Below are positions 56,433 through 64,000 of a stretch of DNA of 64,000 nt, in pieces. The position numbers and the translations under genes are program-made. The notes under the pieces were generated by a model. That model made no database searches and was not told the origin of the DNA. It saw only the letters and a program-made list of their open reading frames with translations. The DNA comes from Betaproteobacteria bacterium (GTDB lineage: Bacteria; Pseudomonadota; Gammaproteobacteria; Burkholderiales; Eutrophovitaceae), in contig CP070643.1 of the NCBI GenBank assembly GCA_020354125.1, forward strand, positions 1,597,333-1,661,332, given 5' to 3'. Positions within the stretch are counted from its first letter, which is position 1. Every line of letters begins with the position of its first letter.

Positions 56433-57821
56433 ATGAACAGCACCCCCGGCATCGGTGCACGACTCGGCGATTACCTGGCCACGTTGCGCATTTATACGCA
56501 GCCGCGCGTCGTACGCATGTTGTTTCTTGGTTTCTCCGCCGGCCTGCCTTTGCTGTTGGTATTCGGAACCCTTTCCTTCTGGTTGCGCGAAGCCGGTGTC
56601 GATCTGTCGACCATCGGGTTTTTCTCACTGGTCGGTCTGGTCTACGGTTTCAAATGGACTTGGTCGCCGCTGGTCGATCAACTGCCGATCCCCCTATTGA
56701 CGCGGATGCTGGGAAAACGCCGCAGCTGGCTGCTTGCGGCCCAGCTGGTCGTCGCGCTCGGCTTGTGCGGTATGGCACTGAGCGATCCAGCTCTCGGTTT
56801 GCAGCGCATCGCCGCACTTGCCTTGTTGACGGCTTTTGCTTCGGCCACTCAGGATATTGCCCTCGATGCGTTTCGCATCGAGTCAGCGGAAGTAGAAGAG
56901 CAGGGCGCAATGGCGGCCGCCTACCAGGCCGGCTATCGCGGCGCGATGCTGATGGCCTCGGCGGGTGCGTTGCTGATCGCCGCTGCCTTCGATGCCAACG
57001 AAGCAACCTACGAGCAGGCACCATGGGCAGCGACCTACTTCATTATGGCCGCGCTCATGGGTATCGGCATCATTACCGTTCTACTCTCGCCGGAACCGAT
57101 GCCGATAACCACTGGCGGGACTTTGCCGGCGCAGCAAGCAAGCAGTCCTCCCGGAACAATCGCCCGACTAGGACGCTGGCTGGTGGTGGCTTTCGTGTTG
57201 CCGTTTGTCGATTTCATCAAACGCTACCGCTATGACGCCCTGCTGTTGCTGGCGCTGATTGGCAGCTATCGCATCTCCGATGTGGTGATGGGGGTCATGG
57301 CCAACCCCTTTTATTACGACATGGGATTTACCAAGGAGGAAATTGCAACCATCTCGAAAGTCTATGGCGTCATCATGACACTCGTTGGCGCAGGACTTGG
57401 TGGCGTCATGAGTTTGCGTATCGGGGTTGTGCGCACATTGTTCATTGGCGCTTTACTCTCGGCCGCGACCAATCTCCTTTTTGCCTGGCTCGCGACACGC
57501 GGCCATGACCTCAGTGGTCTGGTAATGACGATTTCGGCAGACAACTTGAGCGCCGGCATTGCCAGCGCCGCGTTCATCGCCTATCTGTCGGGCCTCACCA
57601 ACATCCGCTACTCGGCAACGCAGTACGCGCTGTTCAGTTCCGTAATGCTTCTCTTGCCAAAATTCATTGCCGGGGGATCAGGAGTGTTTGTCGAGCGATA
57701 TGGATACGAAACCTTCTTTACCAGCACCGCCTTGCTTGGCGTGCCAGTATTGGTGCTGATCTTTCTGGCTCGCAATATCTCAATGTTCGATCGCGGCAAG
57801 TTAGCGCAACGTACGCCCTAG
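56433..57821 (+). CDS. ampG: AmpG family muropeptide MFS transporter
   Basis: 462-residue transporter with 12 predicted helices (MFS fold), importing anhydromuropeptides for cell-wall recycling. Markers are LGFSAGLPLLLVFGTLSFWLREAGVD (marker GFSAGLPLLLVFGTL), FKWTWSPLVD, LGKRRSW, SATQDIALDAFRIE and the DVVMGVMANPFYYDMGF loop. These are those of AmpG. It is downstream of xth on the plus strand and converges with metW (5 bp between stops). Confidence 0.93.
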   Translation: MNSTPGIGARLGDYLATLRIYTQPRVVRMLFLGFSAGLPLLLVFGTLSFWLREAGVDLSTIGFFSLVGLVYGFKWTWSPLVDQLPIPLLTRMLGKRRSWLLAAQLVVALGLCGMALSDPALGLQRIAALALLTAFASATQDIALDAFRIESAEVEEQGAMAAAYQAGYRGAMLMASAGALLIAAAFDANEATYEQAPWAATYFIMAALMGIGIITVLLSPEPMPITTGGTLPAQQASSPPGTIARLGRWLVVAFVLPFVDFIKRYRYDALLLLALIGSYRISDVVMGVMANPFYYDMGFTKEEIATISKVYGVIMTLVGAGLGGVMSLRIGVVRTLFIGALLSAATNLLFAWLATRGHDLSGLVMTISADNLSAGIASAAFIAYLSGLTNIRYSATQYALFSSVMLLLPKFIAGGSGVFVERYGYETFFTSTALLGVPVLVLIFLARNISMFDRGKLAQRTP

Positions 57822-57826
57822 TCGGC

Positions 57827-58447
57827 CTAAGCAGACCATTTATCAAAGCGGTAAACCGCCAGCGCGCCCAAGAGATTGGCCAATAGCTTGACCTCATCGC
57901 CCGCCTCGTCGAGCACAACACGCTCACGTACGCGCATACCGTGGCCGGCACAGAAGATCTCAAAATCATCAATCGTCAGAACGTGAACGTTGGGCGTGTC
58001 ATACCATTGGTACGGTAATTCCCGCGAGACCGGTACGCGCCCGAGCAGGACATGCAAGCGATGCCGCCAATAGCCGAAGTTGGGAAACGTCACAATCGCC
58101 TCGCGCCCGACGCGCAACATTTCACGGACGATGCGCTCAGTATGCCTGACCGCCTGTAGCGTCAGCGAAAGAATGACGTAATCGAACGAATCATCTTCGA
58201 AACCGGACAGACCCTGTTCCAGATCAGCCTGCAGCACATTGACGCCATTCTTCAAGCTCGCGAGTACCTTGTCGTCGTCTAACTCGATGCCATAGCCCGT
58301 GGCGCGTCTTACCCGTCGCAGATGGCGCAGCAGTGAGCCGTCGCCGCAGCCGAGATCCAGAACGTGAGCGCCATCCCCGATCCAGCCGGCGATGGTGTCG
58401 AAGTCACGCCTCCTGGTGCGCCTGCTCGGTGTCACACTGGAACTCAT
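57827..58447 (-). CDS. metW: Methionine biosynthesis protein MetW
   Basis: 206-residue SAM-methyltransferase-like protein. The SAM-binding motif is [16 protein letters not shown], with [28 protein letters not shown] and [15 protein letters not shown] following, and [18 protein letters not shown] near the middle. MetW partners MetX in activating homoserine. Its start overlaps the metX stop (ATGA), the standard metXW arrangement. Confidence 0.95.
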   Translation of the reverse strand: MSSSVTPSRRTRRRDFDTIAGWIGDGAHVLDLGCGDGSLLRHLRRVRRATGYGIELDDDKVLASLKNGVNVLQADLEQGLSGFEDDSFDYVILSLTLQAVRHTERIVREMLRVGREAIVTFPNFGYWRHRLHVLLGRVPVSRELPYQWYDTPNVHVLTIDDFEIFCAGHGMRVRERVVLDEAGDEVKLLANLLGALAVYRFDKWSA

Positions 58448-59568
58448 GTCAACACCCGTTCGAGGTAAGCGCGGATGAGATTGTGGTAAATCGCGTCATC
58501 CATGAGAAAGGCGTCATGACCATGCGGCGCCTCGATCTCAGCGTACGAAACGTTGAGCCGGTTCTCCACCATTGCCTTGACCAGCTCATGAGAACGCTCG
58601 GGAGAAAAGCGCCAGTCAGACGTAAACGACACAACGAGGTAGTCCGCACTGGCTTTCTTCATCGCTGCCGTCAGATCGCCGCCGTAACTTGCCGCCGGAT
58701 CGAAATAGTCAAGCACCTTGGTAATGCGAAGGTAGGTGTTGGCGTCAAAGGTATCGGCAAACTTGTCGCCCTGATAACGCAGGTAGGACTCAATCTGAAA
58801 ATCGATATCGAAGTTGAATTTCAGAACATCCTCGCGAAGAGCGCGGCCGAATTTCGCGTCCATTGCATCGTCAGACAAGTAGGTAATGTGTCCAATCATC
58901 CGTGCAATGCGCAATCCGCGCCGGGGCACCACTCCGTGCTCATAGTAGTGACCGCCATGGAACTCCGGATCGGAAGTAATCGCCGTTCGCGCGACTTCAT
59001 TAAAGGCAATATTCTGGGCCGATAACTTGGGTGCCGCCGCAATGACCAGCGCATTGCGCACCCTATCAGGCTGATCAATTGTCCATTGCAGGGCCTGCAT
59101 TCCGCCGAGGCTGCCACCCATCACCGCGGCGAACTGGTCTATTCCGAGACGCGAAGCAAGACGCGCCTGCACCTCGACCCAGTCCTCAACAGTCACGACC
59201 GGAAAGTCGCCACCCCACGGTTTGCCGGTACGCGGATCAACACTGGAAGGCCCGGTGGACCCATGACAACCACCCAGGTTGTTCACCCCAAGTACAAAAA
59301 AGCGATCCGTGTCGACCGGCTTGCCTGGGCCAATCAAATTGTCCCACCAGCCGATGTTTTGCGGCTGCTCGGCATAGATGCCGGCCACATGATGCGAGGC
59401 GTTGAGTGCGTGACAAACCAGAATCGCATTGTCGCGCTCGGCGTTGAGTTCGCCGTAAGTCTCGTAAGCCAGCTGATAACTGTCGATGCTCGCACCGCCT
59501 TTGAGTTCGATCGGCTTATCGAACTGCATCATTTCGGCTTTTACGATACCAACCGAGCCTTGAGACAT
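58444..59568 (-). CDS. metX: Homoserine O-acyltransferase MetX
   Basis: 374-residue alpha/beta hydrolase-fold acyltransferase for methionine synthesis. The nucleophile elbow is [12 protein letters not shown] (Ser153), the acid is in [11 protein letters not shown] and the histidine in [25 protein letters not shown] and INVNNLGG-like motif (seen as LGVNNLGG) are those of MetX. Acetyl and succinyl donors cannot be told apart by motif reading; in proteobacteria with MetW, succinyl is common. The next gene, metW, overlaps it by 4 bp. Confidence 0.93.
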   Translation of the reverse strand: MSQGSVGIVKAEMMQFDKPIELKGGASIDSYQLAYETYGELNAERDNAILVCHALNASHHVAGIYAEQPQNIGWWDNLIGPGKPVDTDRFFVLGVNNLGGCHGSTGPSSVDPRTGKPWGGDFPVVTVEDWVEVQARLASRLGIDQFAAVMGGSLGGMQALQWTIDQPDRVRNALVIAAAPKLSAQNIAFNEVARTAITSDPEFHGGHYYEHGVVPRRGLRIARMIGHITYLSDDAMDAKFGRALREDVLKFNFDIDFQIESYLRYQGDKFADTFDANTYLRITKVLDYFDPAASYGGDLTAAMKKASADYLVVSFTSDWRFSPERSHELVKAMVENRLNVSYAEIEAPHGHDAFLMDDAIYHNLIRAYLERVLT

Positions 59569-59630
59569 TGGTCAACTATTCCGAATAACCAGAGTCGCCT
59601 TAATCGCATCACAAGACCGGTGCCCTGCGA

Positions 59631-60149
59631 TCACGAACTGACCAGGACAACGGACAAGCGTCGCAACATCTGCTGCACTGCATCGGCCTGCATATCCCTG
59701 AACAGCACCTCTTCTTCTGCTTCCTTGCCGAGGATCACGGTATCGTCGAATTGCATTGCACGCCGCAGCGAAATCTCGTTCGGTGCTACCAGATCCTTCC
59801 TCTTGTTGTCCATCACCCGATAACTGATCCGATACACAAACAGGAATTCGCTGACACTCCCGGACGATTGTAACGACAGGATCTTCTTCTCGCGCCGCTC
59901 GTTGGTCACCTTGAGGATAACTTCCGCCTCCTCCGGGCTGTCCATTACCTCGACTGCACTGGCACTCTGAATCACGCGCATCAATTCTGCTGCGAACAGA
60001 GAAAAGCCATCCGTTTCAACGTAAATGCGCTCAAACGGAAGATCCGCCTGTCCACGCAGCTGAAAACCGCAGCCTGTTAACAAAAGGCCAATCGAGATGA
60101 CCATCAGCAACCTGATGGCACTGCGAACGCTACTCGGTGGCAAACGCAT
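59631..60149 (-). CDS. lptE: LPS assembly lipoprotein LptE
   Basis: 172-residue outer-membrane lipoprotein that plugs the LptD barrel. Lipobox LLLTGC with Cys27, followed by GFQLRGQADLPFERIYVET, a typical LptE start. The compact alpha/beta body contains EVILKVTNERREKKILSL and YRISYRVMD. It follows leuS by 24 bp, the usual leuS-lptE order; holA, normally next, is not present in the 62 bp before metX. Confidence 0.92.
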   Translation of the reverse strand: MRLPPSSVRSAIRLLMVISIGLLLTGCGFQLRGQADLPFERIYVETDGFSLFAAELMRVIQSASAVEVMDSPEEAEVILKVTNERREKKILSLQSSGSVSEFLFVYRISYRVMDNKRKDLVAPNEISLRRAMQFDDTVILGKEAEEEVLFRDMQADAVQQMLRRLSVVLVSS

Positions 60150-60173
60150 TCTTCAATTCTGCCTTACGTTGAT

Positions 60174-62798
60174 TCACGCCACGATGTTAACCAGCCTGCC
60201 GGGAACGACAACCACTTTGCGGATTGCCTTGCCTCCTACGTGCCGTTGGACGTTCGGGTTTTCAATGGCTTGCTTTTCGATTGTTTCCCGGTCCGCCTTG
60301 GCCGCCACCCGCAAATGGCCGCGCAGCTTGCCATTGACTTGCAGCACCAGTTCCAATTCGTCCTGTATGAGTGCCTCTTCATCAACCTGGGGCCATTGCG
60401 CATCCTGCAGTTGCCCAGCGTAGCCGAGTTGATCCCACAGCGCCTGAGTGATGTGCGGCACGATCGGAAACAGGATACGCAGTAAGATGCCCATCGCCTC
60501 CTGCTGCAGGGCAACGCGCTGGTTGTCCAGTGCCGCCGCCACCGTATCGCTTTCCAACACGTTGAGCATCTTCATCCCGGCCGAAGCGACGGTATTGAAC
60601 TGCCTGCGTTGATAATCGAAATTCGCCTGTTTGAGAAGCGTGTGCACCTCACGGCGCGAGTCACGCAAGGTTTCGCTGATGACACTTTCGCTGCCTGCAT
60701 CTTTCTTTGCCAAGCGTTCATTCGCCGCCTTCAACGACGAGGCGTTCTCCGCACCATACTTCCACAAGCGGCGCAGAAACCGGTAGGCGCCTTCCACCCC
60801 GTCGTCATTCCACGCCAGCGTGTCTTCCGGTGGCGATGTAAACATGATGAAAAAGCGCGCCGTATCCGCTCCGTATTTCTCGATCAGCGCTTGCGGGTCA
60901 ACGCCGTTGTTCTTCGACTTCGACATGGTGCGAATGCCGCCCGACTCAACCGGCTTGCCGTCAACAATCAGTTTGGCGCCGACACGCTTGCCCTGTTCGT
61001 CGCTAACGACCTCGACGTCCTGCGGGTTGAAGTATACGATGCGCCCGGATTCGTCCTTGCGCGAAAAGATTTCGTTGAGCACCATTCCCTGGGTCAACAG
61101 CCGTGAGAATGGCTCGCCCACCTTAACCAAGCCGAGATCGCGCATCACCTTGGTCCAGAACCGCGCATAGAGTAAATGCAGAATGGCGTGTTCAATCCCG
61201 CCGATATACTGATCCACCGACATCCAGTAGTCGACCCGCTCATCAACCATTGCGTCGTCCGAGCCTGGACAGGCAAAGCGCATGAAATACCATGACGAAT
61301 CGACGAAGGTATCCATGGTGTCAGTTTCTCGCCGCGCATCGCTCCCGCATTTCGGACAGCTACACGACAGAAAATCCTCGCGTTTGTTGAGCGGATTTCC
61401 CGAACCATCGGGCACGCAGTCTTCCGGCAATACAACCGGAAGCTGATTGTCAGGAACCGGAACATCACCGCACTGATCGCAGTGAATGATCGGCACCGGC
61501 GTCCCCCAATAGCGCTGTCGCGAAATGCCCCAATCGCGCAAGCGCCATTGCACCTGTTTCTCGCCGTGGCCGTTCGACTGCAGATCAGAAGCGATGGCGT
61601 CGGTAGCCTCTGCATAGGACATTCCGTCGTAGCGTCCCGAATTCACGCACACGCCGTAGTCGGCATACCAATCCTGCCAGGCGTCGGTTGAATAAGGCTG
61701 TCCCTGTACATCGATGACCTGGACGATGGGCAGGCCGTACTTCTTTGCGAAGGCAAAATCGCGCTCGTCGTGCCCCGGCACACCCATCACGGCACCCTCG
61801 CCATAGGTCATCAGCACGTAATTTCCGACCCACACTTCGACCGGCTCGCCGCTGATCGGGTGCTCAACGAACAATCCGGTGGGCACGCCTTTTTTCTCCA
61901 TCGCCGCGATGTCGGCTTCCATCGTACTGCCCTGTCGACACTCATCGACGAATGCAGCGAGTTCGGGGTTGCTCTTGGCAGCGTAAGTTGCCAGAGGATG
62001 TTCGGCGGCAACCGCACAGAATGTAACGCCCATGATGGTATCAGCGCGCGTCGTGAACACCTTAAGCTGATGATCCTCACCGTCCAGAACGTATGGGAAT
62101 GCGATGTTCACCCCCTCACTACGCCCAATCCAGTTGGCTTGCATGGTCTTGACGCGTTCCGGCCAACCGTCCATTTCGTCGAGCGCGGAGAGCAACTCAG
62201 GAGCGTAGTCTGTGATGCGCATGTAGTACATCGGAATCTCTCGCTTTTCCACCAATGCGCCGGTACGCCAGCCGCGCCCGTCGATCACCTGCTCATTGGC
62301 GAGCACGGTTTGATCGACCGGATCCCAGTTCACCACGCCTGTTTTCTTGTAGGCCAGGCCTTTTTCCAGCATGCGCAAGAACAGCCACTGGTTCCAACGG
62401 TAGTAGTCGGGCTTGCAGGTGGCGAGCTCACGATCCCAGTCGAGAGCAAAGCCCAGCGACTGGAGTTGTTTCTTCATGTAAGCAATATTGTCGTACGTCC
62501 ACTTGGCCGGCGGCACGCCGTTCGCCATCGCCGCATTCTCCGCCGGCAAACCAAACGCATCCCAACCCATCGGTTGCAGTACGTTGAAACCGCGCATCCG
62601 ATGGTAACGCGTCAGCACGTCTCCGATGGTGTAATTGCGCACATGTCCCATGTGCAACTTGCCGGACGGATAAGGGAACATGGACAGGCAGTAATACTTC
62701 GGGCGATCCCGGTCTTCTATTGCCCGGAATGCCTTACTTTCAGCCCACTGTTTCTGAACCTGTTCCTCGATCAGCGCAGGGTGATACTGACTTTGCAT
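60174..62798 (-). CDS. leuS: Leucyl-tRNA synthetase
   Basis: 874-residue class Ia synthetase. The HIGH motif is [14 protein letters not shown] (His49-His52 region), the CP1 editing domain spans ~220-420 with the conserved threonine-rich [13 protein letters not shown], and KMSKS is MSKSKNNG near residue 623. A zinc site (CSCPKCGSD) is in the ZN-1-like region. Length is typical (860 in E. coli). First gene of leuS-lptE and divergent from prkB. Confidence 0.98.
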   Translation of the reverse strand: MQSQYHPALIEEQVQKQWAESKAFRAIEDRDRPKYYCLSMFPYPSGKLHMGHVRNYTIGDVLTRYHRMRGFNVLQPMGWDAFGLPAENAAMANGVPPAKWTYDNIAYMKKQLQSLGFALDWDRELATCKPDYYRWNQWLFLRMLEKGLAYKKTGVVNWDPVDQTVLANEQVIDGRGWRTGALVEKREIPMYYMRITDYAPELLSALDEMDGWPERVKTMQANWIGRSEGVNIAFPYVLDGEDHQLKVFTTRADTIMGVTFCAVAAEHPLATYAAKSNPELAAFVDECRQGSTMEADIAAMEKKGVPTGLFVEHPISGEPVEVWVGNYVLMTYGEGAVMGVPGHDERDFAFAKKYGLPIVQVIDVQGQPYSTDAWQDWYADYGVCVNSGRYDGMSYAEATDAIASDLQSNGHGEKQVQWRLRDWGISRQRYWGTPVPIIHCDQCGDVPVPDNQLPVVLPEDCVPDGSGNPLNKREDFLSCSCPKCGSDARRETDTMDTFVDSSWYFMRFACPGSDDAMVDERVDYWMSVDQYIGGIEHAILHLLYARFWTKVMRDLGLVKVGEPFSRLLTQGMVLNEIFSRKDESGRIVYFNPQDVEVVSDEQGKRVGAKLIVDGKPVESGGIRTMSKSKNNGVDPQALIEKYGADTARFFIMFTSPPEDTLAWNDDGVEGAYRFLRRLWKYGAENASSLKAANERLAKKDAGSESVISETLRDSRREVHTLLKQANFDYQRRQFNTVASAGMKMLNVLESDTVAAALDNQRVALQQEAMGILLRILFPIVPHITQALWDQLGYAGQLQDAQWPQVDEEALIQDELELVLQVNGKLRGHLRVAAKADRETIEKQAIENPNVQRHVGGKAIRKVVVVPGRLVNIVA

Positions 62799-62885
62799 TT
62801 CTGCAGCCGCAAATTATTGATGACGGAAAGAGTCTGATTATATCGTTGGCAATCGCCCTAAGTACGCAATCGAACAGGAATTTTC

Positions 62886-62907
62886 CGCCAGATTGGAACC
62901 TCTGGCG
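62886..62907. promoter_or_regulatory. Perfect 7-bp inverted repeat between leuS and prkB
   Basis: CGCCAGA-TTGGAACC-TCTGGCG at 62886-62907 is a perfect 7-8-7 inverted repeat in the 205-bp divergent leuS/prkB region. It could be an operator for either gene. It does not plainly match a CbbR site. Confidence 0.4.
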
Positions 62908-63003
62908 AAGCCAGTGCACACGGCGCACGTGGGCGCCGGCGTTTCGTTGTACCATCTGCCAGCCTCGCCACAGTTTCTCGCGCCGGCCTGTCTGAGCACG
63001 ACC

Positions 63004-63891
63004 ATGTCCAGAAAACATCCCATCATTGCTGTTACCGGATCCTCGGGAGCCGGCACAACCGCAGTACGCTCAACCTTTGAAGCGCTGTTCGAGGCCGAGT
63101 CGATTAATGCTGCTTTTGTGGAAGGTGACAGTTTCCACAAGTACGAACGCGATGAAATGCGCAGATTGACCGATGAATGGGAGCGTACAGCCGGGCGCGC
63201 CATCAGTCATTTTGGGCCGGAAGCCAATTTGTTTGAAAACCTTGAGGCTCTATTCCGGGAATATGGAGAACAAGGCACCGGCACGACACGCCTTTATCTG
63301 CACAACGAGGAACGCGCCGCACGTTACGGGCAAAAAGCGGGAACATTCACGCCTTGGCAACCGCTTCCGGAGAACACCGACTTACTGGTGTACGAAGGAT
63401 TACACGGCGGCGTCGTTACCGATACGGTCGACATTGCGCGGCACGTTGACCTTTTGATCGGCGTCACACCTATTATCAATCTGGAGTGGATTCAAAAGAT
63501 ACAGCGCGATCTGCGCGAACGCGGCTATTCGTTGGACATGATCACGGATACCATTCTTGGACGCATGCCGGATTACGTGCATTACATTACGCCGCAATTC
63601 TCGCGCACGCATGTCAATTTTCAGCGGGTACCAACTGTCGACACGTCCAACCCGTTTGCCGCCGTCACCATTCCCAGCCAGGAAGAGAGTTTCGTCGTCA
63701 TCCGTTTCGCCACTCCGGAAGGTACCGACCTCGACGCGCTGAAGTCCGAGATCGGCGGGGCTTTTCGTTCACGTCCTGATACCCTGGTCGCACCGGGTGA
63801 CGAATTCGACCACGCCATGCGCCTCATTCTCGAGCCGCGGGTCAGGGAGTTGGTAGACGAAGGCAGACGCCTAAGAGAGGCCTCCGTATAA
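63004..63891 (+). CDS. prkB: Phosphoribulokinase (bacterial class I)
   Basis: 295-residue kinase that makes ribulose 1,5-bisphosphate from ribulose 5-phosphate. The P-loop is GSSGAGTT (residues 12-19) with the TT typical of PRK, followed by EGDSFHKYERDEM, FGPEANLFENLEALFREYG, and LVYEGLHGGVV. Size is that of class I enzymes (~290). ATG 63004 was chosen over an in-frame start at 62893 because the conserved sequence begins there. A Calvin cycle is suggested but no RuBisCO gene is visible; prkB homologues also occur in non-autotrophs. The stop codon overlaps an ATG that opens into the tandem repeat. Confidence 0.9.
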   Translation: MSRKHPIIAVTGSSGAGTTAVRSTFEALFEAESINAAFVEGDSFHKYERDEMRRLTDEWERTAGRAISHFGPEANLFENLEALFREYGEQGTGTTRLYLHNEERAARYGQKAGTFTPWQPLPENTDLLVYEGLHGGVVTDTVDIARHVDLLIGVTPIINLEWIQKIQRDLRERGYSLDMITDTILGRMPDYVHYITPQFSRTHVNFQRVPTVDTSNPFAAVTIPSQEESFVVIRFATPEGTDLDALKSEIGGAFRSRPDTLVAPGDEFDHAMRLILEPRVRELVDEGRRLREASV

Positions 63892-64000
63892 TGAAGGTTT
63901 GCGCGACCATGTGCCGGCACCGTATCGATAAAAACGGTATCGATAAAAACGGTATCGATAAAAACGGTATCGATAAAAACGGTATCGATAAAAACGGTAT
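63891..64000 (+). CDS. Possible repeat-peptide ORF, cut by the window end
   Basis: ATG 63891 shares its A with the prkB stop (TAATG). The frame reads MKVCATMCRHR and then enters a 15-bp repeat giving Ile-Asp-Lys-Asn-Gly repeated at least five times to the window edge. GAGAGG lies about 10 bp upstream. It is open here, but two of the three plus-strand frames through this repeat lack stops, so openness alone is weak evidence. No homologue is known to me. It may be real, a coupled by-product, or chance. Confidence 0.3.
   Translation, partial: MKVCATMCRHRIDKNGIDKNGIDKNGIDKNGIDKNG
63920..64000. repeat. 15-bp tandem repeat running off the window end
   Basis: The unit CGGTATCGATAAAAA is present 5.4 times in the visible part (63920-64000). 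Copies 2-5 and the partial sixth are identical; copy 1 has one change (C for G at position 2). Each unit contains the palindrome TATCGATA. The unit is a multiple of 3, so copy-number change would not shift a reading frame. Confidence 0.97.

Noticed and set aside
61770..62837. 355-codon plus-strand ORF over leuS
   Set aside because: Antisense shadow of leuS; His/Arg/Val-rich composition typical of reversed GC-rich codons.
63920..64000. CRISPR array at the right edge
   Set aside because: Units are only 15 bp, directly adjacent with no unique spacers, so this is a simple tandem repeat.

Overview
The window looks like ordinary chromosome from a Gram-negative proteobacterium of about 57-58% G+C by eye. 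Its gene set (LptE, RlpA, PilT/PilU, homodimeric AceE, UbiB/J/E, ApaH, PhoB/PhoR, MetX/MetW, GatCAB and a DUF3683 flavo-iron-sulfur dehydrogenase) fits a betaproteobacterium or a close gammaproteobacterial relative best. That placement is inferred from gene content and order, not from a tree. Coding density is high. I see no prophage, insertion sequence, rRNA operon or CRISPR array.

Layout. 1-6050: end of a Liv-type ABC transporter operon (livH fragment, livM, a 34-codon signal-peptide-like ORF, a lipoprotein binding protein, livF) followed by a PaaK-like adenylate-forming protein and an AhpD-fold protein; together they suggest uptake and CoA activation of a small organic acid. 6280-10424: aceE-aceF of pyruvate dehydrogenase. 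10471-14199: nadD-rsfS-rlmH-maf-rng, a housekeeping run with several overlapping starts and stops. 14200-14912: the only long gene-free stretch, rich in inverted and decayed direct repeats. 14913-19521 (minus): dynamin-like GTPase, yggT, proC, yggS. 19632-21849: pilT-pilU. 21856-24953 (minus): a secreted HIRAN protein with hemJ, an alpha/beta hydrolase with a 2Fe-2S ferredoxin, and a VanZ protein. 25034-25996: DHH phosphoesterase.

26174-30922 (minus): OprO/P-like porin with a strong terminator, then the ubiquinone genes ubiB-ubiJ-ubiE and a DUF971 gene. 31077-33212: phoB-phoR with a candidate PHO box; phosphate control may also reach the porin. 33250-38826 (minus): HIT protein, a 1297-residue DUF3683/FAD/Fe-S dehydrogenase, a YqaA-like membrane protein, YtoQ and tRNA-Arg(CCG). 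38971-44266: cytochrome c5-like protein, an outer-membrane protein with an acidic low-complexity region, a DUF4124 protein, apaH, a 1-acyl-glycerol-phosphate acyltransferase and a PfkB-family kinase. 44297-50729 (minus): the rod-shape elongation operon mreB-mreC-mreD-mrdA-rodA-rlpA. 50983-54264: gatC-gatA-gatB. 54361-62798: DUF4124 protein and pyrE, xth and ampG, metX-metW, leuS-lptE. 63004-63891: phosphoribulokinase.

The most unusual sequence lies at the right edge. A perfect 15-bp tandem repeat runs off the window end. It is preceded by an ATG that overlaps the prkB stop codon and opens a reading frame through the repeat that would encode repeated Ile-Asp-Lys-Asn-Gly. Other points of interest are the repeat-rich spacer after rng, the small ORF before the binding protein, a stand-alone exported HIRAN domain, a PaaK-like protein without the usual Ser/Thr-rich loop, pyrE and xth start codons only 3 bp apart, and three 17-bp repeats at the gatA-gatB junction. 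No database search or folding calculation was run; all family names come from recognised motifs and overall sequence character.
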